A stretch of DNA of 64,000 bases from JAXMBN01 sp046349875 (lineage in GTDB: Bacteria; Planctomycetota; Planctomycetia; Pirellulales; Pirellulaceae): the NCBI GenBank assembly GCA_046349875.1, contig JAXMBN010000014.1, positions 1-64,000 of the forward strand, given 5' to 3'. The position numbers and the translations under genes were made by a program. Under the pieces are notes generated by a model, which did no database searches, was not told where the DNA came from, and saw nothing but the letters and a program-made list of their open reading frames with translations. This document shows, piece by piece, positions 27,635 through 36,512 of this stretch; the first letter of the stretch is position 1, and every line of letters starts with the position of its first letter.

Positions 27635-28930
27635 TCACCTTCGGCTGATTCGAAACTCGATCTTGCCATGGTGCTTGTTGACGATCACGTTGTAGGCAAT
27701 TGCCAACCCTTGACCAGTCCCTTTGCCAACTGGTTTGGTCGTAAAAAAGGGATCAAAAATACGATTCTGAATCCTTGTAGGAATTCCGCATCCGGTATCC
27801 CCAACCTCGATGGTCACCCAATCGTGATCTTGATACGTCCGGACGATCAACTTACCACGATTCTCACCGTTATGTTTGTCGTTGGCTTCAACCGCATGGG
27901 CAGCGTTGATGAATAGGTTGAGCAACGCTTGATTGAGTTCACTTGGAAAGCAAGGAATGTGAGGAAGGTTCGGATCGAGTTCACATTGCAACTCGCAAAC
28001 GTACTTCCATTCGTTTCTGGATACCGTCAACGTGCTCTCAATGGTCTGATTGAGATCAACCAGTTGTTTTTCATCCGAGCCTGGATGAGAAAACTCCTTC
28101 ATGGCTCGAACGATGCGAGTCACGCTTTCGGCCCCTTGCAAGGCCTGATCGATAGCCAATGGAATCTCGTTTTTCAAGAACTCGAGATCCATGGCTTCAA
28201 TGTACGAGCGGGTCGACTCAATGAGTTCCTGCTGTCGCTCACCAGCGTCCTTCATAAGGACATCTTCTACGATTTGTAGAAGCTGCAGAATGTCCTGAAA
28301 GGAAGTCTTGAGAAATCGAGTGTTGTCGCCAACATATTGGATCGGTGTATTGATTTCGTGAGCGATCCCTGCAGCGAGTTGGCCAACAGCTTCGAGCTTC
28401 TGACTTTGAGCTAGCTGCGTTTCAATCTGCTTTTTGCCGGTCAGATCGCGGACCATGGCGAGAAAGAAAGTGGTATTGCGATAGTTCACCCGCGAGAAGC
28501 TAACTTCCAATGGAATCGCAAAGCCACTCTTATGTACGCCGCAATACTCTTTCGCCCGAATGTTTTCGGGAAGCTTGAATTGGAGACAGCAAACATCGTT
28601 GGAAAAGCGATCGCAGCTTTCCGCCGAAGGTATGAATCGGCAAAGGTGTGTGCCGATGGCATCATCCGTCTTGATCCCAAAGATCTCTTCCGCAGCTGGA
28701 TTGAGCGTTTCGATAACACCATGCTCATCAAACACGACCATTCCTTCCGAAGCGGAATTCATGATCGTTCGCGTTTTGTGAACCTGGTCCTTGAGCTGCT
28801 CGGCGGTTTCTGCGAGTTCGCGGTTGATGAGAAAGAGCTCGCGGCTCTTGCTCTCGAGAAGTTGCTCTGCTTCTTTGCGCGCGCTTCGTTCGCGTTCGAG
28901 CATGCGATGAAGCACTTCCACATCACTCAT
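27635..28930 (-). CDS. PAS histidine kinase of the H-NOX operon, C-terminus broken by indels
   Basis: The 431-residue cytoplasmic kinase starts at ATG 28930 and opens with a coiled coil (LERERSARKEAEQLLESKSR), then PAS (about 55-165), HisKA with H191 in AAGIAHEINTPIQYV, and HATPase with an N box (NLFINAAHAVE), GDTGCGIP and GKGTGQGLAIAYNVI. It ends abruptly as KIEFRISRR. Just past that stop the same frame continues TTFFLRLPLHEMA to 27533, and the missing ESAEGEG is found one frame over, so two compensating single-base indels about 20 bases apart explain the stop. With the full tail the gap to the next gene is 37 bases. The likely input is the adjacent H-NOX protein. Confidence 0.88.
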   Translation of the reverse strand: MSDVEVLHRMLERERSARKEAEQLLESKSRELFLINRELAETAEQLKDQVHKTRTIMNSASEGMVVFDEHGVIETLNPAAEEIFGIKTDDAIGTHLCRFIPSAESCDRFSNDVCCLQFKLPENIRAKEYCGVHKSGFAIPLEVSFSRVNYRNTTFFLAMVRDLTGKKQIETQLAQSQKLEAVGQLAAGIAHEINTPIQYVGDNTRFLKTSFQDILQLLQIVEDVLMKDAGERQQELIESTRSYIEAMDLEFLKNEIPLAIDQALQGAESVTRIVRAMKEFSHPGSDEKQLVDLNQTIESTLTVSRNEWKYVCELQCELDPNLPHIPCFPSELNQALLNLFINAAHAVEANDKHNGENRGKLIVRTYQDHDWVTIEVGDTGCGIPTRIQNRIFDPFFTTKPVGKGTGQGLAIAYNVIVNKHHGKIEFRISRR

Positions 28931-28967
28931 AACCGGGCTCAACCTTGCAGGAAAAAAGAGGAGAGGA

Positions 28968-29531
28968 TTAGACGGGGCTACAAGAAGAATCATGAAGAGG
29001 TGCCAGCGTGAAGACAGCCGATGTCCCGGGCTCACCTGGTAGATCTTCTCGATTGACTTCGAACGCTTCACCAAAATGGACAATACAAGCTTGAATCATG
29101 CCTTCCGCGAGATCGGCAAAGGGACGAGTCGAGTGGTAAACAACCTTTAACTGTCCTTCGGCTGCTTCGGGGAAGTTGAACCGAGGCAATTCAGCATCGG
29201 GATTCAGCTTCTGTACTTCGACGTGAATCACCGTCTCCACAGCCTTGAGGAGATCGAACGTACAGTCGATTCCGCGGAATGCATCGGGAAAGGAATTCAA
29301 AAACCGTCCGAAGAGATGTTCCCCAAAGGCTTTGACCAGATCACTCGAAGCGACCTGAACGGCATCACCTAGCTCATCCACCATATTCAATAGTTGGTGG
29401 TGATCGTAGGTTCCAACGGTGGTGAAGCCTTGCGTGACAGGACACGATTTGCTCATGATCCGATCGACCATTGCCAAACCGAATCGTCCTTCGACGAGAT
29501 CGAGAAATTCAGTGAATACGACACCCTTCAT
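28968..29531 (-). CDS. H-NOX heme sensor protein
   Basis: The 187-residue protein matches the heme-NO/oxygen-binding family over its length. MKGVVFTEFLDLVEGRFG is the typical N-terminus; H103 in VIHVEVQKLNPDAELPRF is the proximal heme ligand; and Y132-S134-R136 (YHSTR) is the diagnostic YxSxR motif that holds the heme propionates. Counting from that motif, the position of the distal Tyr that enables oxygen binding in Thermoanaerobacter H-NOX is Leu141, so an NO-selective sensor is expected. AAGGAG precedes the ATG at 29531. It stands 14 bases after a receiver gene and 37 before a histidine kinase. Confidence 0.9.
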   Translation of the reverse strand: MKGVVFTEFLDLVEGRFGLAMVDRIMSKSCPVTQGFTTVGTYDHHQLLNMVDELGDAVQVASSDLVKAFGEHLFGRFLNSFPDAFRGIDCTFDLLKAVETVIHVEVQKLNPDAELPRFNFPEAAEGQLKVVYHSTRPFADLAEGMIQACIVHFGEAFEVNREDLPGEPGTSAVFTLAPLHDSSCSPV

Positions 29532-29545
29532 AGAATCTCCTTGGA

Positions 29546-30007
29546 TCAGCTAAAGAAGGTGACTTGTCGAGTTCTCGCTTGCAAAACCAAGTGTTTCTTG
29601 ATTTCCTCGAGAAGATCTTCAAAGGGCGTTGGCTTTTGAAAGACGCGAACTACTGGTAGCTCATCGGACCGCATTCCGTAGTGGGTACTCGATCGTCCTG
29701 TGAGAACGATCAGAGGCACATGCCTAGTGGCGGGATGGTTGGAGAGCGTATCGATGAGCTCTTCTCCTCGCGTCCACGGCATCGCCAAATCCGTAATGAT
29801 TAGGTTGGGCTTCTCCGTCGTCGCCAACCAAATCCCTTGCATACCGTGGTAGGCACAGATCACATCGACGAGGAAAGGTCGAAGACCTCTTGCGATCGAG
29901 GTGGTTACGTTGGGATCATCATCAACGCAGAGAACCTTCGGGAACTTGTTCTTCGTTCCAACAGTGGCCTCAGCTACCCTCAATGCGGAATCGGGAAGTA
30001 TTTGCAT
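29546..30007 (-). CDS. single-domain response regulator
   Basis: The 153-residue protein begins at ATG 30007 with GGGAG seven bases upstream. After about 22 leading residues there is one receiver domain: D29-D31 (CVDDDPN), phospho-acceptor D73 in LIITDLAMP, T103 in VLTGRSS and K125 in FQKPTPFE. No output domain follows. It is the first gene of the H-NOX operon and may act as a phosphate carrier or sink for the kinase. Palindromic GATC-rich sequence lies 25-50 bases upstream. Confidence 0.88.
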   Translation of the reverse strand: MQILPDSALRVAEATVGTKNKFPKVLCVDDDPNVTTSIARGLRPFLVDVICAYHGMQGIWLATTEKPNLIITDLAMPWTRGEELIDTLSNHPATRHVPLIVLTGRSSTHYGMRSDELPVVRVFQKPTPFEDLLEEIKKHLVLQARTRQVTFFS

Positions 30008-30195
30008 TCCCACGCTCCCTAAAATGGCATCGGATCGCGCGATCGAGCTTCGATCGCAAAAGGGGGCAAAGGCCGAAGAAATAGCGTGGGCACGCGGTTT
30101 CTGCAGCACCAAAGAAACCCTAGCTTTTTTTCCGAGGGGAGCGCCGAAAAAAATGACAGATGCGAAAAATCGCTAAAATCCCTGGAAAAACGACC

Positions 30196-31107
30196 CTATT
30201 TGCTCTTCTTAAAAGAGGAGTACAGAAGCGTTAGGGCGGTGTAAATCACCACGATGACCACCAACCAGCTCAGGTACTGGACCGACTGATTCTTCGACTC
30301 CTTGGAAAGCATGGTGACGAACCAAGCTGCCAACGCAACGGCGGGAAGACCGAAAAGGGTCAGCCCCAATGCGGCTCGAGGATCATACCGGTTCGACTTG
30401 ATGAATTCATAACTAGCCACAGGCATCAAGAATGCGCAAGATCCCATCATTAATGGGAATGCGGAATCGGCTTTCATCCCCAGAAGACTGACCATGATCA
30501 TGATGGGAGCATACGCGCCAATTCCAATCGTCATGAGCGCGCCGAAAATGAAATTACCAATGATGCCCAGGATCAAGTAACTACCACGCAGTCCCAACGC
30601 TTCACCTTGTCCCGGTAGAGCACCGACCAATTTGCATACGATGACTGTTACTGCAACCAACAGAGCAAGCCCCATCCCTAACTGAACCTTCTGCTTCGGT
30701 AGCTTGGAAACGATCTTCGCTCCCATGTAGGACCCCAAGATCGATGCAATGATCAATAAATACAATGTCCATAGATCGATCTCGATCACCGATATGTAGA
30801 TCAACGCTTGAAGGATCGTCGGTAAGGTATGGCCAACATTCAAGGTTCCAGGAAGATTGCTATCATCCACCGACTTTCCCAATCGATAGAATGCTGAAGT
30901 CGTTGCAAACGATCCAACGCCGATGGTATCCAAGAAGTCGGTGATGAATCCGACCATCCATTGATACGGAGTTGGTAGGAGCTTTTCATTGCGACGACTA
31001 AATAAGGATCTGGACCAAAGGACGATATATCCGACGGCGATAGCTACCAAGAGTACCAACAAAACGATCTTGGAATCGATAACGTCAAACATGGCGAAGA
31101 ATCCCAT
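30196..31107 (-). CDS. TauE/SafE family membrane exporter
   Basis: The 303-residue protein has about eight membrane helices. The pattern GFITDFLDTIGVGSFATTSAFY and the repeated half GIIGNFIFGALMTIGIGAYAP are the two internal repeats of the TauE/SafE (DUF81) family, which exports small organic or sulphur-containing anions such as sulphite or sulphoacetate. Substrate is not apparent. It seems to be transcribed alone: 188 bases separate it from the H-NOX operon downstream. Confidence 0.85.
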   Translation of the reverse strand: MGFFAMFDVIDSKIVLLVLLVAIAVGYIVLWSRSLFSRRNEKLLPTPYQWMVGFITDFLDTIGVGSFATTSAFYRLGKSVDDSNLPGTLNVGHTLPTILQALIYISVIEIDLWTLYLLIIASILGSYMGAKIVSKLPKQKVQLGMGLALLVAVTVIVCKLVGALPGQGEALGLRGSYLILGIIGNFIFGALMTIGIGAYAPIMIMVSLLGMKADSAFPLMMGSCAFLMPVASYEFIKSNRYDPRAALGLTLFGLPAVALAAWFVTMLSKESKNQSVQYLSWLVVIVVIYTALTLLYSSFKKSK

Positions 31108-31230
31108 CGTGCAAAAATCAACCCGAGGAAGCTACACTTTTAGCTAGCCCCGGAACACTTCGCAAGTATTGGCTTTGCGAAGCCTTCAAACATTCCCTAT
31201 TTCCTCGTCCAATCGCAAACACCAATAAAA

Positions 31231-31257
31231 AAAGCGTCCGAGAAACTCGGACGCTTT
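31231..31257 (-). terminator. intrinsic terminator after the PPIase gene
   Basis: A perfect 12-bp stem (31231-31242 with 31246-31257) with an AAA/TTT loop is followed, read on the minus strand, by a run of seven T. It lies 25 bases beyond the stop of the PPIase gene, so it ends that transcript and insulates the exporter gene. Confidence 0.9.
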
Positions 31258-31282
31258 TGCTGATCTCCACGATTCGATCCAA

Positions 31283-33157
31283 CTATTTCTGGATCGAGCC
31301 ACCCGATCGAACGGCCTCTTTCGTGACGGCAGCGCCGACTTGGCTCTTCTTGGGAACGATGTAGTTCTCGATCATCGATTGCTTCATGACATCGTCGAGA
31401 TACTTTTGCATCGCAATTCGACTCTTGCGTTCATAGATGTCCTTTTGCAATTCCGATTTGACCGCATTGAAGTCTTTGACAACCGGATTGGTGAAGCCTT
31501 GGCTTCGAAGGATGATGAACTGTCCTTGAGATTCGACGATACCAGACATATCGCCTGTCTTCAATTCAAATGCAGCTTTCTCTAGGGCAGGAGCACCACC
31601 CGACTTGCGAATCGGTGGAACCTTGCCATGATTGCTTCGCGATGTTGGTTCTACCGAATACTGAGCTGCCAGTTGACCAAAGAAATCTTCAGTGGGATTG
31701 TTGCGAGCCATTTGCCAAACTTCTTGAGCGGTTCGTTGATTGCTGAGAACGATCGCTAATACTTCTGCTCGTGGACCATAGCTGGACTCGAATCCTCGTT
31801 TCAGATCTTCCTCGGAAATCTGAATCGAACCTTCCACAAGCTTCTTCAGTGCAACCGTTGGCCATACTGCATCGCGAACGTAGAGTTCCAAGGTTGCGCC
31901 ATCTTCCTCGAGGACGCTCTTGAGCCACTTTTCGACGTCGGGAGTCTTATCAGGCTTGATAAATCCGTAGTAGTCGGCCGCACGAGCAATTTCGTTGTCG
32001 ATATCCTGCTGGGTCACTTGCTTCTTTTGGCTTGCAAGTGCTTGTTCCAAAAGCTTGCGATTGATCTCGCCCTCAAGCACTTTTGCTCCGAAGCGTCGAA
32101 CGCATTCATCCTCAAGCATGGACATTGGCACTTGCTGACGGTTGATGAATGCGGCGACTCCAGGATGTTGTTGTTGCTTTGCGGCATCACCAAGCACTTT
32201 GATGACGTTGCTTTGCGAATGCAATGTCGTAAACATCGTTTCTGCCATCGCTTGCAATTTCTGATCGCTCAGGCCCATGCGAATGCGTTCTTCGATCGCT
32301 GGCAGTTGCTCACGGCTTGGCGGAGTTGCTGGCTCATGTCGTACGCATTGGAGGATGAGATGCATCCCTTCGACATTGATCACTTGGGAAATTTGTTCGG
32401 GTTGTAGCGCGAATGCGATCTTCTCGATCTCATCGTCACCCGAGTATCGACGAATCGGAGGCAACAGCCCTTCGACGCTCGCACTGGTTGGATCTTCACT
32501 GTGCTCTTTGGCCATCTTCTTGAAGCTAGAAGGATCCTTGGTGACAGCCTGATACAACTGCTGAGCCTTCTGAGGATCGCGAACTGCGATCATCCGAACC
32601 TTCACTGTCGGACCAAACTCGTTCTCGATTCGCTGATTCACTTCCTGGGGATCGATCTGAATCTTGTCGCGAGCCAAAGCGCGAAGCGCCAACATCGGCC
32701 AAACGATGTCGCTCTTGTATTGATGAGCTTGAATGCCTCGCTCGTCCTCGATCAACTGCAGATACATCTGTGGATTGAGACTAAATTTGGTTGCGATCCG
32801 AGCGATCTCGTTATCCACTTCCTTTTCAGAGATCACGACCTGCTGCGCTTGGCACGCTTGCATGATCAGCGTTTTGTTGAGCATGTTCTCTAGAACTTGC
32901 TCGCCATAACGAATAACGCATTCGCGAGCGAGTTCGTTTCGCTGAATCTTTTCTCCATTGACGGTTGCGACAACTTCAGGAATCTCTCCATTCGGAGGTA
33001 TCGCTGCTTGAGCCCCCTTCCCTCCTGCCGCGAGATTGGCCTGAGGACGAGGTGTTGCACCCCTCGGTTGCTGAGCTTGAGCCCATGCCGAAGTGGCTGT
33101 GAGCCCCAAAGCCAAGAAAAGACCAGGAATGCTAGTCGATAAACGAGTCCATCGCAT
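31283..33157 (-). CDS. secreted parvulin-type peptidylprolyl isomerase with two PPIase domains
   Basis: The 624-residue protein starts at ATG 33157 (GGAGGA eight bases before), with signal peptide ending in ATSAWA. It is a tandem duplication of a SurA/PrsA-like unit: an N-terminal chaperone helix region (ELARECVIRYGEQVLENMLNK) with parvulin domain (about 180-275), then a second copy (LEDECVRRFGAKVLEGEINRK) with parvulin domain (about 460-560). The domains show the usual SEDPTS/SVEPTS and LPPIRR/VPPIRK turns. It should assist folding of exported proteins in the periplasm. The expressed unit is monocistronic and ends at a clear terminator. Confidence 0.9.
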   Translation of the reverse strand: MRWTRLSTSIPGLFLALGLTATSAWAQAQQPRGATPRPQANLAAGGKGAQAAIPPNGEIPEVVATVNGEKIQRNELARECVIRYGEQVLENMLNKTLIMQACQAQQVVISEKEVDNEIARIATKFSLNPQMYLQLIEDERGIQAHQYKSDIVWPMLALRALARDKIQIDPQEVNQRIENEFGPTVKVRMIAVRDPQKAQQLYQAVTKDPSSFKKMAKEHSEDPTSASVEGLLPPIRRYSGDDEIEKIAFALQPEQISQVINVEGMHLILQCVRHEPATPPSREQLPAIEERIRMGLSDQKLQAMAETMFTTLHSQSNVIKVLGDAAKQQQHPGVAAFINRQQVPMSMLEDECVRRFGAKVLEGEINRKLLEQALASQKKQVTQQDIDNEIARAADYYGFIKPDKTPDVEKWLKSVLEEDGATLELYVRDAVWPTVALKKLVEGSIQISEEDLKRGFESSYGPRAEVLAIVLSNQRTAQEVWQMARNNPTEDFFGQLAAQYSVEPTSRSNHGKVPPIRKSGGAPALEKAAFELKTGDMSGIVESQGQFIILRSQGFTNPVVKDFNAVKSELQKDIYERKSRIAMQKYLDDVMKQSMIENYIVPKKSQVGAAVTKEAVRSGGSIQK

Positions 33158-33445
33158 CAGAGGTTCCTCCGTAAACCATAGTCGTGCCGGGTCGGCGACA
33201 TCGAGCCCTTTATGCGGGCAAGTCGACATTGCGAAATAGAGAAATCCGATCGTTTCGATCCGATCTCGCTAGCGGGATTCGCGCGCCGATAGTTGAAATC
33301 CATTCAAACGAACTACTCTATCGATGGAGACGATCTGGGGTCAAGCCTGATCTGGCTCCCTTTCCCATCGGAAGCTACGCTTTGTATCATTCCGAATGCA
33401 AGCATTCTACGGTCATTTGCACCATTCCAAGAACGTAGGCCCTAC
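33158..33445. other. divergent promoter region, no gene
   Basis: About 290 bases between the PPIase gene and the cupin gene. No coding frame is convincing and I see no strong operator or repeat beyond GATC/CGAT-rich words common in this genome. Confidence 0.4.
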
Positions 33446-33826
33446 ATGGCGATACCGATACCTCATGCAGCAGTCGATCCCCTCGCGATTGCCGAAGCCT
33501 TGTCCGAATACTGGTCGCCCAAAGTGATCGCCGAGTTTGACGACTGCTACATCAAGGTGGCGAAAGTACTCGGCCAGTTCGTATGGCATGCGCACGAACA
33601 TGAAGATGAGGTCTTTCACGTACTACGAGGTTCGTTTCGCATCGCAATGGAGAGCCATACGGTGCAAATCGATGCTGGCCAAGTGTACGTCGTTCCCCGC
33701 GGAGTTCGCCATTGCCCAATCGCTGAGCAGGAATGCCTGATTCTTCTCATCGAACGCAAGTCAACTCTCCATACCGGAGGAGTCGATTCTCCGTTGACCA
33801 AGGATGTCTCGCAGCAATTGATTTAG
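33446..33826 (+). CDS. cupin domain protein
   Basis: The 126-residue protein is one cupin barrel. Motif 1 is WHAHEHEDEVFHVLRG (HxH, E, and G) and motif 2 is AGQVYVVPRGVRHCP, so the metal-binding His, His, Glu, His set is intact. Start at ATG 33446; an upstream extension to 33293 is not supported. Small stand-alone cupins of this sort may be isomerases, dioxygenases or ligand sensors; nothing here decides. Confidence 0.87.
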   Translation: MAIPIPHAAVDPLAIAEALSEYWSPKVIAEFDDCYIKVAKVLGQFVWHAHEHEDEVFHVLRGSFRIAMESHTVQIDAGQVYVVPRGVRHCPIAEQECLILLIERKSTLHTGGVDSPLTKDVSQQLI

Positions 33827-33852
33827 GGGCTTTTGAAAGACTTCGGCGAGAT

Positions 33853-35583
33853 CTAGGCTGCGTCTCCGATCCAATTGCGGATGATGTTGACCGCGGCAGA
33901 GGGATTATCACGCACGATTTGTGCAAGCTCTTCGCGGACCTTTTCACCAGTCATGGTGAAACGCCGCGCCGGAGAATCGGCATTGCCTGATTCCTCTGAC
34001 GATTCGGACTCGACCCCTTCTTCTTCTTCCATCATTGCGGTGAGATCATTACCGACCATAGTTTCATCGATCTGAACCCCAAAGCCGCGAGCAAACTCTT
34101 CATCGCGGGTTCGAGGTTGTGCAGAAACGGCAGAACGAAGGACGAGAATGGCAAAGATGGCTACACCTACCAAGGCCAGCGTTTGCCACGAATTGGAAAG
34201 CCATACCAATCCTGTTTCTGCAAGAGAAGCCTTGGGCAGTTCTGGCAATGGAGAATCCACGTAAAAATCCACGACAACGCGTTCATACTTGTTCGCCCCT
34301 TTGTCCAAGGGTGGTGCTGGTGGAAGCAAGGCAGCAAGTTGTCCTTCAATGGACCGCGACACTTCGTTCTGCAAGTCTGTCAGTGCGGCTTCGGTGATTT
34401 GGGGTGGTTTGTCTTCCGGCTTTGCCTCGGGATTCAAGTCCTTCCAACGTCGAACATAATGCTTTTGGAGATAGCTTTTAGGAATGGAGACTGCCAGGGT
34501 AGCGTTCTTGAGAATCAGTCCCGGCGTTTCTACCAAGGTTCGCTCGGTTCCCGTAACGCTCTTCTGCCCTTCCGTCACTTCCTTGGTCTTGCTGGACGAC
34601 TCGCCTGATGCCAACGAAGCGCGTTGATTGAGTCCTACATTGGGTTCAGCGCCAGGTCGGCCGCCGCTACCCGCTTTCGAAGACTCAACCGACTTGGTGC
34701 TGCTTTGGGTTTGAATGGCCGTCGGCTTGTCGTGCTTGATGGTCTCGCGAGCTTCCCGCAGTGTTGGTTCTAGATCTGCATAGACTTCAACTTTGACATC
34801 TCCATCTTCCATCGAATAGGAAGACAAAAGATTCATAGCTTTTTTCCGAAGGTCCTGCTCGTAACTCTGCTTGGCCGTGAGGTACTTGGAACCCTCTTGT
34901 TGTAAAGGATCGTCTTCACCATCCATGCTCGTCCCCACTCCGAGATCAATCAGACTGATCTCATCAGGTTCAAGGCCTGCAAAACTTCTCTTGACTGCAT
35001 TGATCATGGATCGCTTGATCGTTTCGGACAAAGCTACATTGCCTCTCGCTTTGGCAAAGATCACCGCCGATTGTTTCATCTCTCGCGCGAACCCCTCGCG
35101 ACGCTCATCGTAATTGACCCAGGCCTTCTCTATTCCTTGCATGTTCTGAAGTGTTCTTCCCACGTCTTTTTGTCTGGCGTGCATGAGGCGAGCTTGATTC
35201 TTGAGATTGCCATCGAACATCGTTCCTGCATTCAGTGCTTGATCCGTTGAACTTCCCGGGGAAAGCGGAAATGCCTTCGCTTCGCCGATTGCTTTGATAT
35301 AAACATCGCGAGTCGCTTTGGGGACCAAAATCTGGTTGCCCTGCACTTCCCAATCCGACAACTTGGCTTCACTTAAAGCGATCTGCGCTGAATGCAATTC
35401 TTCATCGGAAAAAACGTGTCCATCGAAGATCCGCACTTTGGCTGTGGTTTGAGAACCGCGAAACAAGAATCCCGACGATACAACGACGACGGCGACCATT
35501 AGACCCGCCATCAATCTCGCTTGGGGCGTCAGGGAAAAGAAGAGTTCTCGGCCTTGATTGAAGAGTGAATTCAGGTAGTTCAT
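33853..35583 (-). CDS. fliF: flagellar M-ring protein FliF
   Basis: The 576-residue protein is the MS-ring component anchoring the rotor in the inner membrane. A first membrane helix (about 25-45), the YscJ/FliF ring-building domain with LSPGSSTDQALNAGTMFDGN, a low-complexity Ser/Gly linker (about 290-350) and a second helix (about 470-490, LALVGVAIFAILVL) are in order. The C-terminal GEKVREELAQIVRDNPSAAVNIIRNW is the FliG-binding motif. It is the last visible gene of a minus-strand flagellar operon, 109 bases after fliE. The fliG gene normally following is not present. Confidence 0.93.
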   Translation of the reverse strand: MNYLNSLFNQGRELFFSLTPQARLMAGLMVAVVVVSSGFLFRGSQTTAKVRIFDGHVFSDEELHSAQIALSEAKLSDWEVQGNQILVPKATRDVYIKAIGEAKAFPLSPGSSTDQALNAGTMFDGNLKNQARLMHARQKDVGRTLQNMQGIEKAWVNYDERREGFAREMKQSAVIFAKARGNVALSETIKRSMINAVKRSFAGLEPDEISLIDLGVGTSMDGEDDPLQQEGSKYLTAKQSYEQDLRKKAMNLLSSYSMEDGDVKVEVYADLEPTLREARETIKHDKPTAIQTQSSTKSVESSKAGSGGRPGAEPNVGLNQRASLASGESSSKTKEVTEGQKSVTGTERTLVETPGLILKNATLAVSIPKSYLQKHYVRRWKDLNPEAKPEDKPPQITEAALTDLQNEVSRSIEGQLAALLPPAPPLDKGANKYERVVVDFYVDSPLPELPKASLAETGLVWLSNSWQTLALVGVAIFAILVLRSAVSAQPRTRDEEFARGFGVQIDETMVGNDLTAMMEEEEGVESESSEESGNADSPARRFTMTGEKVREELAQIVRDNPSAAVNIIRNWIGDAA

Positions 35584-35692
35584 CGTTCAATCTCTCACAA
35601 ATGAAGAAACCAATGAAAATCGAATAGAAACATTCCAATGGGGGTATATCGAAATTCAAAGAAGGAATAAAGGTGAATCCCGAAACAACACG

Positions 35693-35995
35693 TCAAACCC
35701 GCATCGCGTTGAGCTCTTCGTAAGCCTTCATCAGCTTATTGCGAACTTGAACGAGTAAGCGAAACGACATATCTGCCTTCTGCATACTGGTCATCACCTC
35801 AGCCGAATTGACATCCTTCCCGGTCAACAGATCTTCGATCTGCGACTGAGACTCCTGTTGCATGTCATTGACACCTTGAAGTCCTTGGCGGAGCAAATCC
35901 ACAAAGCCTAGCGTTTGCGATTTCAGCTCTGTCTCTCGTTGGCTTGCGACCACGAAAGGATGTGTGTTGAACAAGGAGTCTTTAGGGATCTGCAT
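35693..35995 (-). CDS. fliE: flagellar hook-basal body protein FliE
   Basis: The 100-residue protein joins the MS ring to the rod. The C-terminal pattern EVMTSMQKADMSFRLLVQVRNKLMKAYEELNAM is characteristic. It begins at ATG 35995 after flgC (77-base gap) and precedes fliF, the usual order flgB-flgC-fliE-fliF. Confidence 0.93.
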   Translation of the reverse strand: MQIPKDSLFNTHPFVVASQRETELKSQTLGFVDLLRQGLQGVNDMQQESQSQIEDLLTGKDVNSAEVMTSMQKADMSFRLLVQVRNKLMKAYEELNAMRV

Positions 35996-36072
35996 AGGTA
36001 CCTACCACGTTTCCAGTTCTATTCGAGACCGGCGATCAACATGGCCTCGAATTCAAGTCAGTACCATGGGAC

Positions 36073-36492
36073 CTAGGCAAGAATGCTGAGCGTCTGTCGC
36101 GACATGCTCTTGGTCACTTCCATGACCCCGATGTTCGCCTCGTAAGCGCGAGAGGCTTCGAGCGCGTCGACAAATTGCTCGTTCATGTTGATGTTCGGAT
36201 AGGCCACGTATCCCTTTTTGGGCCCGTCTTGAATGGCCAGTGGGTGATCAGGTTGATATCGATAAAGCGGGTCCATGTCTTCGACTTCGACGCGCGCCAC
36301 TTTCACCCCCGAAGCGCCACCTTCCGTCTGATTTTCGTCCGTTTGGAAAACCACGAAGCGTGGTTGGTACGGCTCATTCTTTCCCTCTTCATTTTGAAGA
36401 GTTGACATATTGGCGATGTTCCCTGAGATCGCGTTCAATCGGGTTCTTTGAGCGACCAGAGCACTGGTGCTCACATCGAGCGAAGTAATCAT
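36073..36492 (-). CDS. flgC: flagellar basal-body rod protein FlgC
   Basis: The 139-residue proximal rod protein has the N-terminal rod motif QRTRLNAISGNIANM and the C-terminal YPNINMNEQFVDALEASRAYEANI, which pair as a coiled coil in the rod. Start ATG 36492 is 20 bases after the flgB stop. Confidence 0.94.
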   Translation of the reverse strand: MITSLDVSTSALVAQRTRLNAISGNIANMSTLQNEEGKNEPYQPRFVVFQTDENQTEGGASGVKVARVEVEDMDPLYRYQPDHPLAIQDGPKKGYVAYPNINMNEQFVDALEASRAYEANIGVMEVTKSMSRQTLSILA

Positions 36493-36512
36493 GGGCTATC
36501 CTTCCGTGGATA

